In this document: positions 1-5,953 of the stretch, piece after piece
Position numbering within the stretch: position 1 is the first letter of the stretch
Layout of the letters: each line of letters opens with the position of its first letter
Origin: Lachnospiraceae bacterium UBA3643
GTDB taxonomy: Bacteria > Bacillota > Clostridia > Lachnospirales > Lachnospiraceae
DNA: 18,893 nt
Assembly: GCA_002373855.1 (NCBI GenBank)
Contig: DFKO01000055.1
Span: 1-18,893, forward strand
Reading direction: 5' to 3'
Notes under the pieces: model-generated
Seen by the model: only the letters and a program-made list of their open reading frames with translations
What the model was told of the DNA's origin: nothing
Database searches by the model: none
Translations under genes and position numbers: made by a program

Positions 1-253
1 CATGTACAGGCTGTGCCTCAAAATCAGATATACATCCGATACCGTAGCATCCCTTCATTGTATTTGCTTCTTTATCAAACTTGGTACGGAACGGTGAGTT
101 CTCTATACTGTGGATGGCTCTGTCAAAGCCGTTTTCCCTGTCATAAACACACATACCGGCACGTCTGGTACCAAGATGTGAATGATAGTCTGTTCCGAAA
201 AAGAGATCAAATACACAATCTCCTTTTGATGCTACTCCAAAAAAACCGCCCAT
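1..253 (-). CDS. PurF-like class II amidotransferase paralogue lacking the Cys nucleophile (partial, 3' end outside window)
   Basis: Only the first 84 residues are visible; the frame is open to the window edge. The start is set by an AGGAGG ribosome binding site at 264-269, 10 nt upstream. The protein opens MGGFFGVASK and continues with HSHLGTRRAGM. This aligns with the glutaminase (N-terminal nucleophile) domain of amidophosphoribosyltransferase, which normally opens MCG(I/V)FG and carries an HRGQEGAG-like segment. The seen oddity is that residue 2, the catalytic Cys in PurF, AsnB and related enzymes, is Gly. From memory, proteins of this MGGFFG type are usually annotated as amidophosphoribosyltransferase in gut Firmicutes and Bacteroidetes. 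Without the nucleophile, glutamine hydrolysis by the usual route is not expected; an ammonia-dependent, non-PRPP or regulatory role is inference. It lies 25 nt after the preceding gene and is probably co-transcribed. The phosphoribosyltransferase half is not visible, so the family call is moderate. Confidence 0.75.
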   Translation of the reverse strand, partial: MGGFFGVASKGDCVFDLFFGTDYHSHLGTRRAGMCVYDRENGFDRAIHSIENSPFRTKFDKEANTMKGCYGIGCISDFEAQPVH

Positions 254-278
254 TAAAGGTGTTCCTCCTGATCTATAA

Positions 279-1358
279 TCATTTATTATTTAAGCCGGGC
301 AGCGAACTGCACCACTTAACTTCCTCGTCACTGTACCTAAATCTCTTCATTTTTTCAGGTATGATACAGCCGTCCTGCATACATCCTGCATACATTCTGA
401 AGGCTCCGCCTCTCTTAAAGGCACCACGCAGGAGTTTTTCCCTGACTAATTTATCGTCTATCCTGACCAGATGATATGCAAATCTGTTTACGAGGGCTCT
501 CTGATTCTTGGCCTTCTTGTTGCCTATATAATATCTGCACATCGCCTCATCGGAAATATCAAACTTAATGTGATAATTTCTGACAAACTCTTTTGTGATA
601 TGCTCTTCATAATTAACCGATATTTTCAGGATCTTCTCAATATTTTCCTGCTGCTTTACTATTTCCTCCGGTACGTTAAACACACTGCAGAACAGCAGCT
701 TGCTTGTAAAAAATACATTTTTTTCCGAAAATGCGATATCCGTAAGCTCTGCTATCTTATCTTTTTCTTTATAATAAAACTTTCTCTTTGCCTCACCGAG
801 CACTCTTACAGCACCGGTAATGCGTTCCTTGTCTTCAGTTGTAAATATCTTCTTAAAAAGATTTACGAGCGAATCGGTATTAAGAACTTTTACGACCTCT
901 TTAAACAGTTTGCCGTTTTTCGTGATGATATCATAATGCGTATTTATCATATCCGCATCTTTATCATAATCATCTATAAAGTGGGCTGCTATATTGTATC
1001 TCTTCTCATTACATCCCGAAAGCAGATTTTTTACCGTATCGGCATCCGGCAAAAGCTTTGACGGCAGTTTAAAAGATGTATATGCCTGTAGCTTTAACTG
1101 AGCCGGCACCCCTGATTCAAGGATATCTCTGACATATACGTCCATGCCGTCTTCATGACTGTACTCAAAACTCTTTTTGTCTGCATATACTCTTGAGAGT
1201 ACACTCCACAGTTTCTTGTCGAGTCCTTCTTTTGCCATCCTTGCGGACAGCTCAAGCAGCTCCATGGGTGTCAGCAAGCCGCCGAGCTTTCTGATGGCTG
1301 CCGTACCCGGTATTTCGTTAATATCCGTATTGTCGTTGCTTATAATCTCTTCGTTCAT
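279..1358 (-). CDS. hypothetical soluble, probably helical protein, 359 aa
   Basis: I do not recognise this protein. It is 359 residues, with no signal peptide and no membrane segment. It is rich in Lys, Glu, Leu and Ile in patterns that suggest mostly alpha-helix. The middle (about 95-300) looks like stacked helical segments, so a helical-repeat scaffold is possible but unproven. The C-terminal third is basic (KNQRALVNRF, then REKLLRGAFKRGG near 308-320), which could fit nucleic-acid or partner binding; this is inference only. Cysteines are scattered without a metal-site pattern. The start at 1358 is preceded by a weak GGGG ribosome binding site 6 nt away. The gene lies 44 nt after the sirtuin gene and 25 nt before the PurF-like gene, so the three are likely one transcript. 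The consistent coding pattern and fit with its neighbours make it a real gene. Confidence 0.8.
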   Translation of the reverse strand: MNEEIISNDNTDINEIPGTAAIRKLGGLLTPMELLELSARMAKEGLDKKLWSVLSRVYADKKSFEYSHEDGMDVYVRDILESGVPAQLKLQAYTSFKLPSKLLPDADTVKNLLSGCNEKRYNIAAHFIDDYDKDADMINTHYDIITKNGKLFKEVVKVLNTDSLVNLFKKIFTTEDKERITGAVRVLGEAKRKFYYKEKDKIAELTDIAFSEKNVFFTSKLLFCSVFNVPEEIVKQQENIEKILKISVNYEEHITKEFVRNYHIKFDISDEAMCRYYIGNKKAKNQRALVNRFAYHLVRIDDKLVREKLLRGAFKRGGAFRMYAGCMQDGCIIPEKMKRFRYSDEEVKWCSSLPGLNNK

Positions 1359-1402
1359 ATGTAACCCCGCAAAAAATAATGAACCTAATTAAATAATCTT
1401 TA

Positions 1403-2140
1403 TTAAAATATCTTTGGAAGAACTTTATACACATTGTCATGAATCACGACATTTGCATACTTATCCATGTAATGTTCCTCCTTGGTGATAAGCACAAGGC
1501 GATTGCCCTTGTATGCTTCCGTACAGAATCTGACCATGTTGTCGTACATATTTGTACCGAGGCACAGGATCATGTCGGCATCCTCGCAGGCATTTACCGC
1601 TTCTGTCATCAGATGATTTCCGATGCTCTCTCCAAAGAGTCTGATACCCGGCCTGATAGCTGTACCGCACTCATCGCAAAGAGGTACGGATTTGGAATGT
1701 TTGATGTAATCAACACCAAATTTCTTTCCGCAGTGGGGGCACCAGTTGTTGTTTATATTACCATGGAGTTCTACCACATTATTAAGTCCGGCCTTTGTAT
1801 GGAGCGTATCAATGTTCTGCGTTATGATCTTTCTGACCTTGCCGGTATCCTGGAGTCTCTTTATGTCGTAGTAAAGAGATGACGGTTCATACTCGTGTCC
1901 TATTATCTCGTTTTTATAAAAATCAAAAAACTTATTTCTCCTGGTACTGTAAAACTCAACAGACATCATCTCATCGGGAGTTTTGTGATAAATATCTTCC
2001 ATCCTGTAACACTCCCTGGATGACCAGATGTTTTCCCCGCCACTCTCAATAAGTGTACCTACACCGATGAGTATCACTATCTTTTCAGATTCCGATACCA
2101 TATTCCTCACACGCTCAATTGTCTGCTCTACATTGCTCAT
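1403..2140 (-). CDS. divergent Sir2-family (sirtuin) protein, 245 aa
   Basis: Sirtuins use NAD+ to remove acyl groups from lysine or, in some classes, to transfer or hydrolyse ADP-ribose. Seen here: the TQNIDTLH motif (107-114), the catalytic His in ELHG (His126), a zinc site of two CxxC pairs (Cys134/137 and Cys155/158), and RPGIRLFGE (163-171), the counterpart of RPxVVxFGE. The length of 245 aa is normal for a bacterial sirtuin. The oddity is at the nucleotide-binding end. The canonical GAGIS..SGIPDFR becomes GVGTLIESGGENIW (26-39), losing the Ala of GAG, the Ser, and the PDFR Phe and Arg. The later GTS motif is GTN (195-197). So the fold and base are kept, but NAD handling or acyl specificity may differ. 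An AGGAGG site at 2152-2157, 11 nt upstream, supports the start. The gene follows the secreted-protein gene by 31 nt. Confidence 0.88.
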   Translation of the reverse strand: MSNVEQTIERVRNMVSESEKIVILIGVGTLIESGGENIWSSRECYRMEDIYHKTPDEMMSVEFYSTRRNKFFDFYKNEIIGHEYEPSSLYYDIKRLQDTGKVRKIITQNIDTLHTKAGLNNVVELHGNINNNWCPHCGKKFGVDYIKHSKSVPLCDECGTAIRPGIRLFGESIGNHLMTEAVNACEDADMILCLGTNMYDNMVRFCTEAYKGNRLVLITKEEHYMDKYANVVIHDNVYKVLPKIF

Positions 2141-2156
2141 TACCCGTTATACCTCC

Positions 2157-2171
2157 TCATGAATATCATGA
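2157..2171 (-). promoter_or_regulatory. TCATGA-ATA-TCATGA palindrome abutting the sirtuin ribosome binding site
   Basis: Two copies of the self-complementary hexamer TCATGA are separated by 3 nt. They fill the space between the stop codon of the secreted-protein gene (2172) and the AGGAGG of the sirtuin gene (2152-2157), sharing one base with the latter. In RNA this could fold as a 6-bp hairpin that restricts access to the ribosome binding site. Being short and AT-rich, it may be chance. Confidence 0.3.
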
Positions 2172-3797
2172 TTACTTTATCGTACTTCTGCCGTTTCTGC
2201 CCTCTGCATTACCGCAGCTGATGAAGTGCATATAATATTTTTTCAGATCGGCTCCATATGCATTTTGCAGATCTGTGTAATTGTTTTTATAAGTATAGAC
2301 ATTAAAGTTTGCAGAAGCCTGTCTGCCCTGGCTCATTCCGTAAGTGATAAAGTGTACGAGTGCCGCCTGGGGATCGTTGCCATAGAGCACTCTGATATCG
2401 GGATAAGCAGCGCAGTAATAGCTGAAATCAAATACTGCCGAGTAATCTATACCACCGTATACTGCTGCCGAATTGCTGTATACTCCGCTGGATGAGCCTG
2501 ACGAGATGCTTGTAGATACCGCATAAATCTTCATCTCCGCACCATTAGTCGTATACCATACAATATTCGATCCGACTACAACGGGCTGACAGTCCGATAA
2601 GCATCCGTCGATCGTCTTTGTGTCGGTAAGTCTGTTTCCCGACCCGTCGATAAAAGCATAATACACTTTTTCAGTATCCGTATAACCGTCTCTCTGTTCC
2701 CATAAGACGCAAAACTTTGTAGAGTCAACTTTTACTATAAACGGATTGCTGCATGTCATTGTTGAGCCTACGGCAAAACCCGTCAGGTAATTAATCTGTA
2801 TCTGGGATCCGGAGAAATCGGCACGGGGAATCGCAACTATACCTACATTTGTACTGGTTGTCGAGCAGTCCATAGGAGCCGTCGCTACAGCTGCGAGATA
2901 GTACTGGGATGATGTCTCCAATCCGCCGAGCATCATCTCAGGGCAGCCTCCTAATAAAGTTGCATCATACTGTCCAAGAGCCGTCACTGTTTTGCACTTT
3001 CCGTTAAGCGGATAATCAGAACCTGCATGATTGGAGTACGCCATACCGACCAGTCCGTACCTATTTGTCCTTGAGTGGTCTACAGCGGTCAGCGTACCAT
3101 ATGTTGCATCTATGTATGTGGCTCCGGCATTTTCAATGGTTCCAGCGGACGCGTCTATCACATCAGTCTTGATATTTCTGATAAAATCAGACTCCTCAGC
3201 GACAACCATCGTCATGGTACCCTGATAGCACATGCCGGAATCATCAGGATATGTGAGATGTCCGCATCTGATTATTATATTATTTCCCACCTCTGCAAAA
3301 TCAGTATTGCAACCGTAGAACGGATATACTATATTCTGGCCCTTTACTGTATATACAGTACTTCTCGCCCAGTCCTTTGTATATTTAACTATCTGTATCT
3401 CAGTGACACTGTCGCTGTGGGAATAGTTTGGCTGTCCAAAGACAAAATAATAATTGTCATCTCCGCTGTAAAATCCGCCAAAGAGCTCAAGCTCCATGGG
3501 TACAGTCGCCTGCCATGCAAGAGTAAAATTGGAATTGTACTTTTCAAGCAGGATGACATCGCCAAAACTCTCTACTCTTGTAAAACTGCCGTCGCTGTAT
3601 GGGACGAGATATGAATTTGTCACATTCTGATAACCGGAATAATCGTGATCGTGGATATTATTTGAGACTATTGATGATCCGCTGTACACAGCAGCATCAG
3701 CATCCACCGTAAGAAACGGCAGAGTAAAAGAAACCGTCAGGCAAAATATGAGCAAAACAGATGTAATTTTATTATTAATCCACATTTTGTTTTTCAT
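2172..3797 (-). CDS. secreted beta-rich protein with two C-terminal HFxxxGxxxGR repeats, 541 aa
   Basis: Residues 1-36 form a signal peptide: a Lys-containing start, a hydrophobic core (about 11-31) and an ADAA cleavage region near 33-36. The body (about 37-440) is rich in Tyr, Ser, Thr, Gly and Asp, with many alternating hydrophobic strands such as IVRCGHLTY-like and YYFVF segments. This suggests a beta-propeller or stacked beta-sheet, but I cannot name the family. The tail holds two about 39-residue repeats (456-494 and 498-536). Each has a Tyr-rich start, Tyr-x-Asp-Leu/Ile, Tyr-Gly-x-Asp, His-Phe-Ile and Gly-Arg. Such repeats occur at the ends of many Firmicutes extracellular proteins and hydrolases, where a cell-surface or glycan role is plausible but unproven. 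No catalytic motif was found. The ribosome binding site is weak (GGAAAG, 11 nt upstream). It starts 31 nt after the Rrf2 gene, likely on the same transcript. Confidence 0.85.
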   Translation of the reverse strand: MKNKMWINNKITSVLLIFCLTVSFTLPFLTVDADAAVYSGSSIVSNNIHDHDYSGYQNVTNSYLVPYSDGSFTRVESFGDVILLEKYNSNFTLAWQATVPMELELFGGFYSGDDNYYFVFGQPNYSHSDSVTEIQIVKYTKDWARSTVYTVKGQNIVYPFYGCNTDFAEVGNNIIIRCGHLTYPDDSGMCYQGTMTMVVAEESDFIRNIKTDVIDASAGTIENAGATYIDATYGTLTAVDHSRTNRYGLVGMAYSNHAGSDYPLNGKCKTVTALGQYDATLLGGCPEMMLGGLETSSQYYLAAVATAPMDCSTTSTNVGIVAIPRADFSGSQIQINYLTGFAVGSTMTCSNPFIVKVDSTKFCVLWEQRDGYTDTEKVYYAFIDGSGNRLTDTKTIDGCLSDCQPVVVGSNIVWYTTNGAEMKIYAVSTSISSGSSSGVYSNSAAVYGGIDYSAVFDFSYYCAAYPDIRVLYGNDPQAALVHFITYGMSQGRQASANFNVYTYKNNYTDLQNAYGADLKKYYMHFISCGNAEGRNGRSTIK

Positions 3798-3828
3798 AAA
3801 TTACATTTCTTTCCAAGTAAAAATAAGC

Positions 3829-4230
3829 TTACTTCTTCATCATGTCTGCCAGCGTATAACTGTCTATATATTTATTGATCGTTTCATTAAGGCCGCTCCA
3901 GAAATCCTTGGTCCTGCAAAAATCCTGTCTGCTGCACTCTCCGTCACCGGTGAGGCATGTGACCACTGCGCGCTCTCCCTCTGTCAGTCTGAGGATCATG
4001 CCGACCGTACATTCTTTAGGATCAACACTCAGCTTGTATCCACCGCATTTACCGTGAGTTGCTTCCACGAGGCCGTTCTTTGTCAGTACAGGCAGGATCT
4101 GCTCAAGATACTTAAGCGATATTTCCTGTCTAGCAGCCACTTCCTTCATAGGTATATATTTACCATTACAATTTTCAGCCAGGTCAATCATAACCCTGAG
4201 GGCATAACGTCCTCTTGTGGATATTATCAT
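3829..4230 (-). CDS. Rrf2-family transcriptional regulator, IscR-like, 133 aa
   Basis: Rrf2 proteins are small dimeric winged-helix regulators, many of which sense Fe-S status, redox, nitric oxide or cysteine metabolites. The start MIISTRGRYALRVMIDLA is the typical first helix. The recognition region (about 29-66) ends in the wing GKCGGYKL (60-67). Three cysteines, Cys92, Cys99 and Cys105, have spacing close to the Cys92/98/104 Fe-S ligands of E. coli IscR. The protein may therefore bind an iron-sulfur cluster; the fourth ligand is not obvious. A GGAGG site (4237-4241), 6 nt upstream, fixes the start. A likely promoter lies just upstream, so autoregulation and control of the downstream secreted/sirtuin/PurF-like genes are plausible. 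The actual signal is unknown. The family call is secure; IscR-like sensing is inference. Confidence 0.93.
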   Translation of the reverse strand: MIISTRGRYALRVMIDLAENCNGKYIPMKEVAARQEISLKYLEQILPVLTKNGLVEATHGKCGGYKLSVDPKECTVGMILRLTEGERAVVTCLTGDGECSRQDFCRTKDFWSGLNETINKYIDSYTLADMMKK

Positions 4231-4267
4231 TTAATTCCTCCGGTAAAATCCATAAATATACATATAA

Positions 4268-4297
4268 ATTATACTACTACGACGTTATGTTATTCAA
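4268..4297 (-). promoter_or_regulatory. putative sigma-A promoter of the Rrf2 gene
   Basis: On the minus strand TTGAAT (4292-4297) and TATAAT (4268-4273) are 18 nt apart. The -35 box overlaps the stop codon of the FecR-like gene, so the Rrf2 gene can be transcribed separately even though it sits 59 nt downstream. The expected start near 4261 leaves a leader of about 30 nt. A perfect -10 and 4/6 -35 give moderate support. Confidence 0.6.
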
Positions 4298-5675
4298 CTT
4301 TAACCCATATTGCGGGTCTTACGCCATAATCATTTGTGACAACACTTCCGCCCGTTATATAACCGTAATATGACACGTTAAGGGCTGTATCCCTGGTATC
4401 GCCCGGGTCTCTCAGCCACCAGTTGCAACCCGTGAGCCCTATGGAATCCTCAGGCCAGTCCGGCTCAGTCTTTGTGAGAGTATCGTAATCCCACTGAAGG
4501 AATGTTGTATTATCGATTCCGGCAGTTAAGCAGCCCTTTATGATCAGGTCAGAAGAGGCGTATTTCCACCATCCGTTTCCAAGCTTTACGGGATTCATGT
4601 ACTTAAGTATCTCTTCATAGCTTAAGAGAAATACTTTGTCATAAACCGTATTTCCACCGGCTACGCCCTGTACAGCCTGATCGGTGCCTTCATAAAAAGC
4701 TCCAAAGAAATCGTACGAACCGGGATTTGTCACCTCGGCAGTCTCTATAAATGCCATCTCATTTTCCATAAAGGCCGCATAGTAAAATTCTTCATTAAGC
4801 CATTTTCTGAGGGAACATGTCTCCCATGTCACCCTCTCATCCGTATCATTGTACGGCATTGATTCAACACACATATGGGTTGCCATCAGGAGTCTGCCGT
4901 CCTCCTTTGCTATTACGTCCCAGGCTATGGGCTCGATTTTTTCCGTCTCACCGCCGTCCTGTTCGTATCTGCCAAAATATACTTTATCTCCGACATTTGC
5001 TGCAGAGAGATCAGAGTCGTTCATTGCCCAGAAAGCCTCTGCCTCCTCTTTCGCCTTTTGCTCTTCGTTTGTCTCGCACTCAGCCATGAGATATTCATCG
5101 ATCACAGCCTTTTCGCCGTACATGAACTCGCCTTCCCTGTACATGCAGGCATCTCCGGTATTTAAATTAATGGTCTGGCCGTTGGCTATCACTGTTGCAG
5201 TACCTGTCACCATCACCAGTTCCTCTATATCTTCCCTCGCCTTTATCTCTGCCGTACCGTTTTCAAATGCCGCTCCAAAATGGGGCAGGGTCACTTCAAC
5301 GGACATCTTACCCTCCGAGCCTGTCTGCCCTACAGAGAGTTCTCCGCATGATACACTTAATATGACATCGGTATTACCCGCCGTACCCTTTGCTGTAATG
5401 GCGATATCGGTATCTCCGAGCAAACCTATGCTCTTGTTGTCATCTATCATCACCAGTGCCGTATTGCCTGATGTTGTTACCACCCGGTCACCGGCCGTGA
5501 ATTTGAATTTCTCATCATTGGTGACATCCGCTCCGTCACGGACAACCGTATATGTTCCCTGTATTGTGACAGGTCTGTTTCCACCTATGGCTGCTATAAA
5601 CAATACACCTGTTAAAGCTGCAAGTACTGCTATTACAGATACAACCGCGGATTTTTTAATCTTTCTGCCTTTCAT
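4290..5675 (-). CDS. membrane-anchored FecR-like / DUF6273 fusion protein, 461 aa
   Basis: A basic start (MKGRKIKKS) and one hydrophobic stretch (about 10-31) without a clear cleavage site suggest an N-terminal anchor with the rest outside the cell. Residues about 40-180 resemble the FecR fold: short beta-strands with GDRVVTTSGNTALVMIDD (62-79), a GELSVG strand and VTGTATVIANG (156-166). A charged linker (195-215) leads to a domain with the DUF6273 pattern. It begins VYFGRYEQDGG (232-242), has SLRKWLNEEFY (288-298) and FLLSYEEI (349-356), and ends with WWLRDPG (419-425) and GVRPAIWVKV (451-460). DUF6273 has no assigned activity; its WW..RDPG..GVRPA ending resembles C-type-lectin/SUMF1-like folds, which suggests ligand binding (inference). 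Usual FecR partners, an ECF sigma factor and a TonB receptor, are absent nearby. The ribosome binding site is weak (AAGGGAA directly before ATG, GGAAGAGG further up). Confidence 0.85.
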   Translation of the reverse strand: MKGRKIKKSAVVSVIAVLAALTGVLFIAAIGGNRPVTIQGTYTVVRDGADVTNDEKFKFTAGDRVVTTSGNTALVMIDDNKSIGLLGDTDIAITAKGTAGNTDVILSVSCGELSVGQTGSEGKMSVEVTLPHFGAAFENGTAEIKAREDIEELVMVTGTATVIANGQTINLNTGDACMYREGEFMYGEKAVIDEYLMAECETNEEQKAKEEAEAFWAMNDSDLSAANVGDKVYFGRYEQDGGETEKIEPIAWDVIAKEDGRLLMATHMCVESMPYNDTDERVTWETCSLRKWLNEEFYYAAFMENEMAFIETAEVTNPGSYDFFGAFYEGTDQAVQGVAGGNTVYDKVFLLSYEEILKYMNPVKLGNGWWKYASSDLIIKGCLTAGIDNTTFLQWDYDTLTKTEPDWPEDSIGLTGCNWWLRDPGDTRDTALNVSYYGYITGGSVVTNDYGVRPAIWVKVE

Positions 5676-5703
5676 TTCCCTTTTAAAAACCTCTTCCTAT
5701 TAA

Positions 5704-5718
5704 AATGCATTTCGCATT
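5704..5718 (-). promoter_or_regulatory. small inverted repeat near the start of the FecR-like transcript
   Basis: AATGC and GCATT flank a 5-nt spacer just downstream of the predicted transcription start. It could be a 5' leader hairpin or an operator half-site pair. It is short enough to occur by chance. Confidence 0.25.
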
Positions 5719-5726
5719 AACAATTT

Positions 5727-5735
5727 ATTATATCA
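5727..5735 (-). promoter_or_regulatory. extended -10 promoter of the FecR-like gene
   Basis: The minus strand reads TGATATAAT, a perfect -10 box (5727-5732) with the upstream TG of extended -10 promoters (5734-5735). No good -35 box lies 16-18 nt upstream (best CCCAAA), as is common for this promoter class. A 5-bp inverted repeat, ATCAT-N6-ATGAT at 5732-5747, covers the spacer and could bind a regulator. The predicted start near 5720 gives a leader of about 45 nt. Confidence 0.6.
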
Positions 5736-5776
5736 TACTTTCATGATTGTTTGGGTAGTGATAAACTGCCTGCCGT

Positions 5777-5808
5777 AAAATAAAAAACCGGCTGATCTCT
5801 CAACCGGT
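5777..5808 (-). terminator. rho-independent terminator after tRNA-Gln
   Basis: On the minus strand ACCGGTTGA pairs with TCAGCCGGT (9 bp, one U-G) around a GAGA tetraloop (stem 5787-5808), followed at once by TTTTTTATTTT (5777-5786). The stem starts 4 nt after the mature tRNA 3' end. It ends the tRNA transcript and any read-through from gltD. Confidence 0.92.
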
Positions 5809-5812
5809 CTGC

Positions 5813-5884
5813 CAGCGCCACAAGGATTCGAACCTTGGAATGACGGAATCAGAATCCGTTGCCTTACCGCTTGGCCATGGCGCT
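5813..5884 (-). tRNA. tRNA-Gln, anticodon CTG
   Basis: The gene is 72 nt. The acceptor stem AGCGCCA/TGGCGCT is a perfect 7 bp with discriminator G, the D stem is GCC/GGC, and the anticodon stem ACGGA/TCCGT closes the loop TTCTGAT. Bases 5850-5852 give anticodon CTG, which reads CAG. The T arm is CAAGG-TTCGAAT-CCTTG. The 3' CCA is not encoded, so it must be added after transcription. The gene stands alone between gltD and the FecR-like gene with its own promoter and terminator. Because it reads CAG only, a tRNA-Gln with anticodon TTG is expected elsewhere in the genome. Confidence 0.97.
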
Positions 5885-5888
5885 ATTC

Positions 5889-5911
5889 CTGCGAGCTTTT
5901 TTCGCTCGCAG
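5889..5911 (-). promoter_or_regulatory. perfect hairpin forming the 5' leader of the tRNA-Gln transcript
   Basis: CTGCGAGC and GCTCGCAG form an 8-bp perfect stem around GAAAAAA. It begins where transcription from the upstream promoter should start and ends 4 nt before the mature tRNA. It could shield the 5' end, guide RNase P or other processing, or act as a weak terminator for gltD. No U-tract follows on the minus strand, so a standard terminator is less likely. Confidence 0.6.
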
Positions 5912-5916
5912 AGACT

Positions 5917-5945
5917 ATTCTACAATAAAGAAATATCAAATGCAA
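5917..5945 (-). promoter_or_regulatory. sigma-A promoter of tRNA-Gln
   Basis: On the minus strand TTGCAT (5940-5945) and TAGAAT (5917-5922) are separated by exactly 17 nt. The -35 box starts 9 nt after the gltD stop codon. The start is expected near 5910, just at the base of the leader hairpin. Confidence 0.7.
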
Positions 5946-5953
5946 GTACTTTT

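Noticed and set aside
13..474. Open frame of 153 codons on the plus strand across the left edge
   Set aside because: It runs antisense through the PurF-like gene, its AGGAGG start region and the end of the 359-aa gene, and its product has no sensible composition.
471..1061. Plus-strand open frame of 196 codons rich in Ile, Phe and Tyr that looks membrane-like
   Set aside because: The hydrophobic look comes from reading Lys/Glu/Asn-rich codons of the real minus-strand gene in reverse; there is no ribosome binding site.
1403..2140. Variant sirtuin as a pseudogene
   Set aside because: The frame is intact, the length is normal, the catalytic His and zinc Cys are kept and the ribosome binding site is good, so it is a divergent gene and not a decayed one.
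4290..4990. DUF6273 region as a variable protein of a diversity-generating retroelement, because of its C-type-lectin-like ending
   Set aside because: No reverse transcriptase, no template repeat and no duplicated 3' segment are visible in the window.
4849..5703. Long open frame (284 codons) on the plus strand opposite the FecR-like gene
   Set aside because: Its translation is Ser/Pro/Thr-rich with no motif, it lacks a ribosome binding site, and the opposite strand encodes clear FecR-like and DUF6273 segments. It is a shadow of the real gene.
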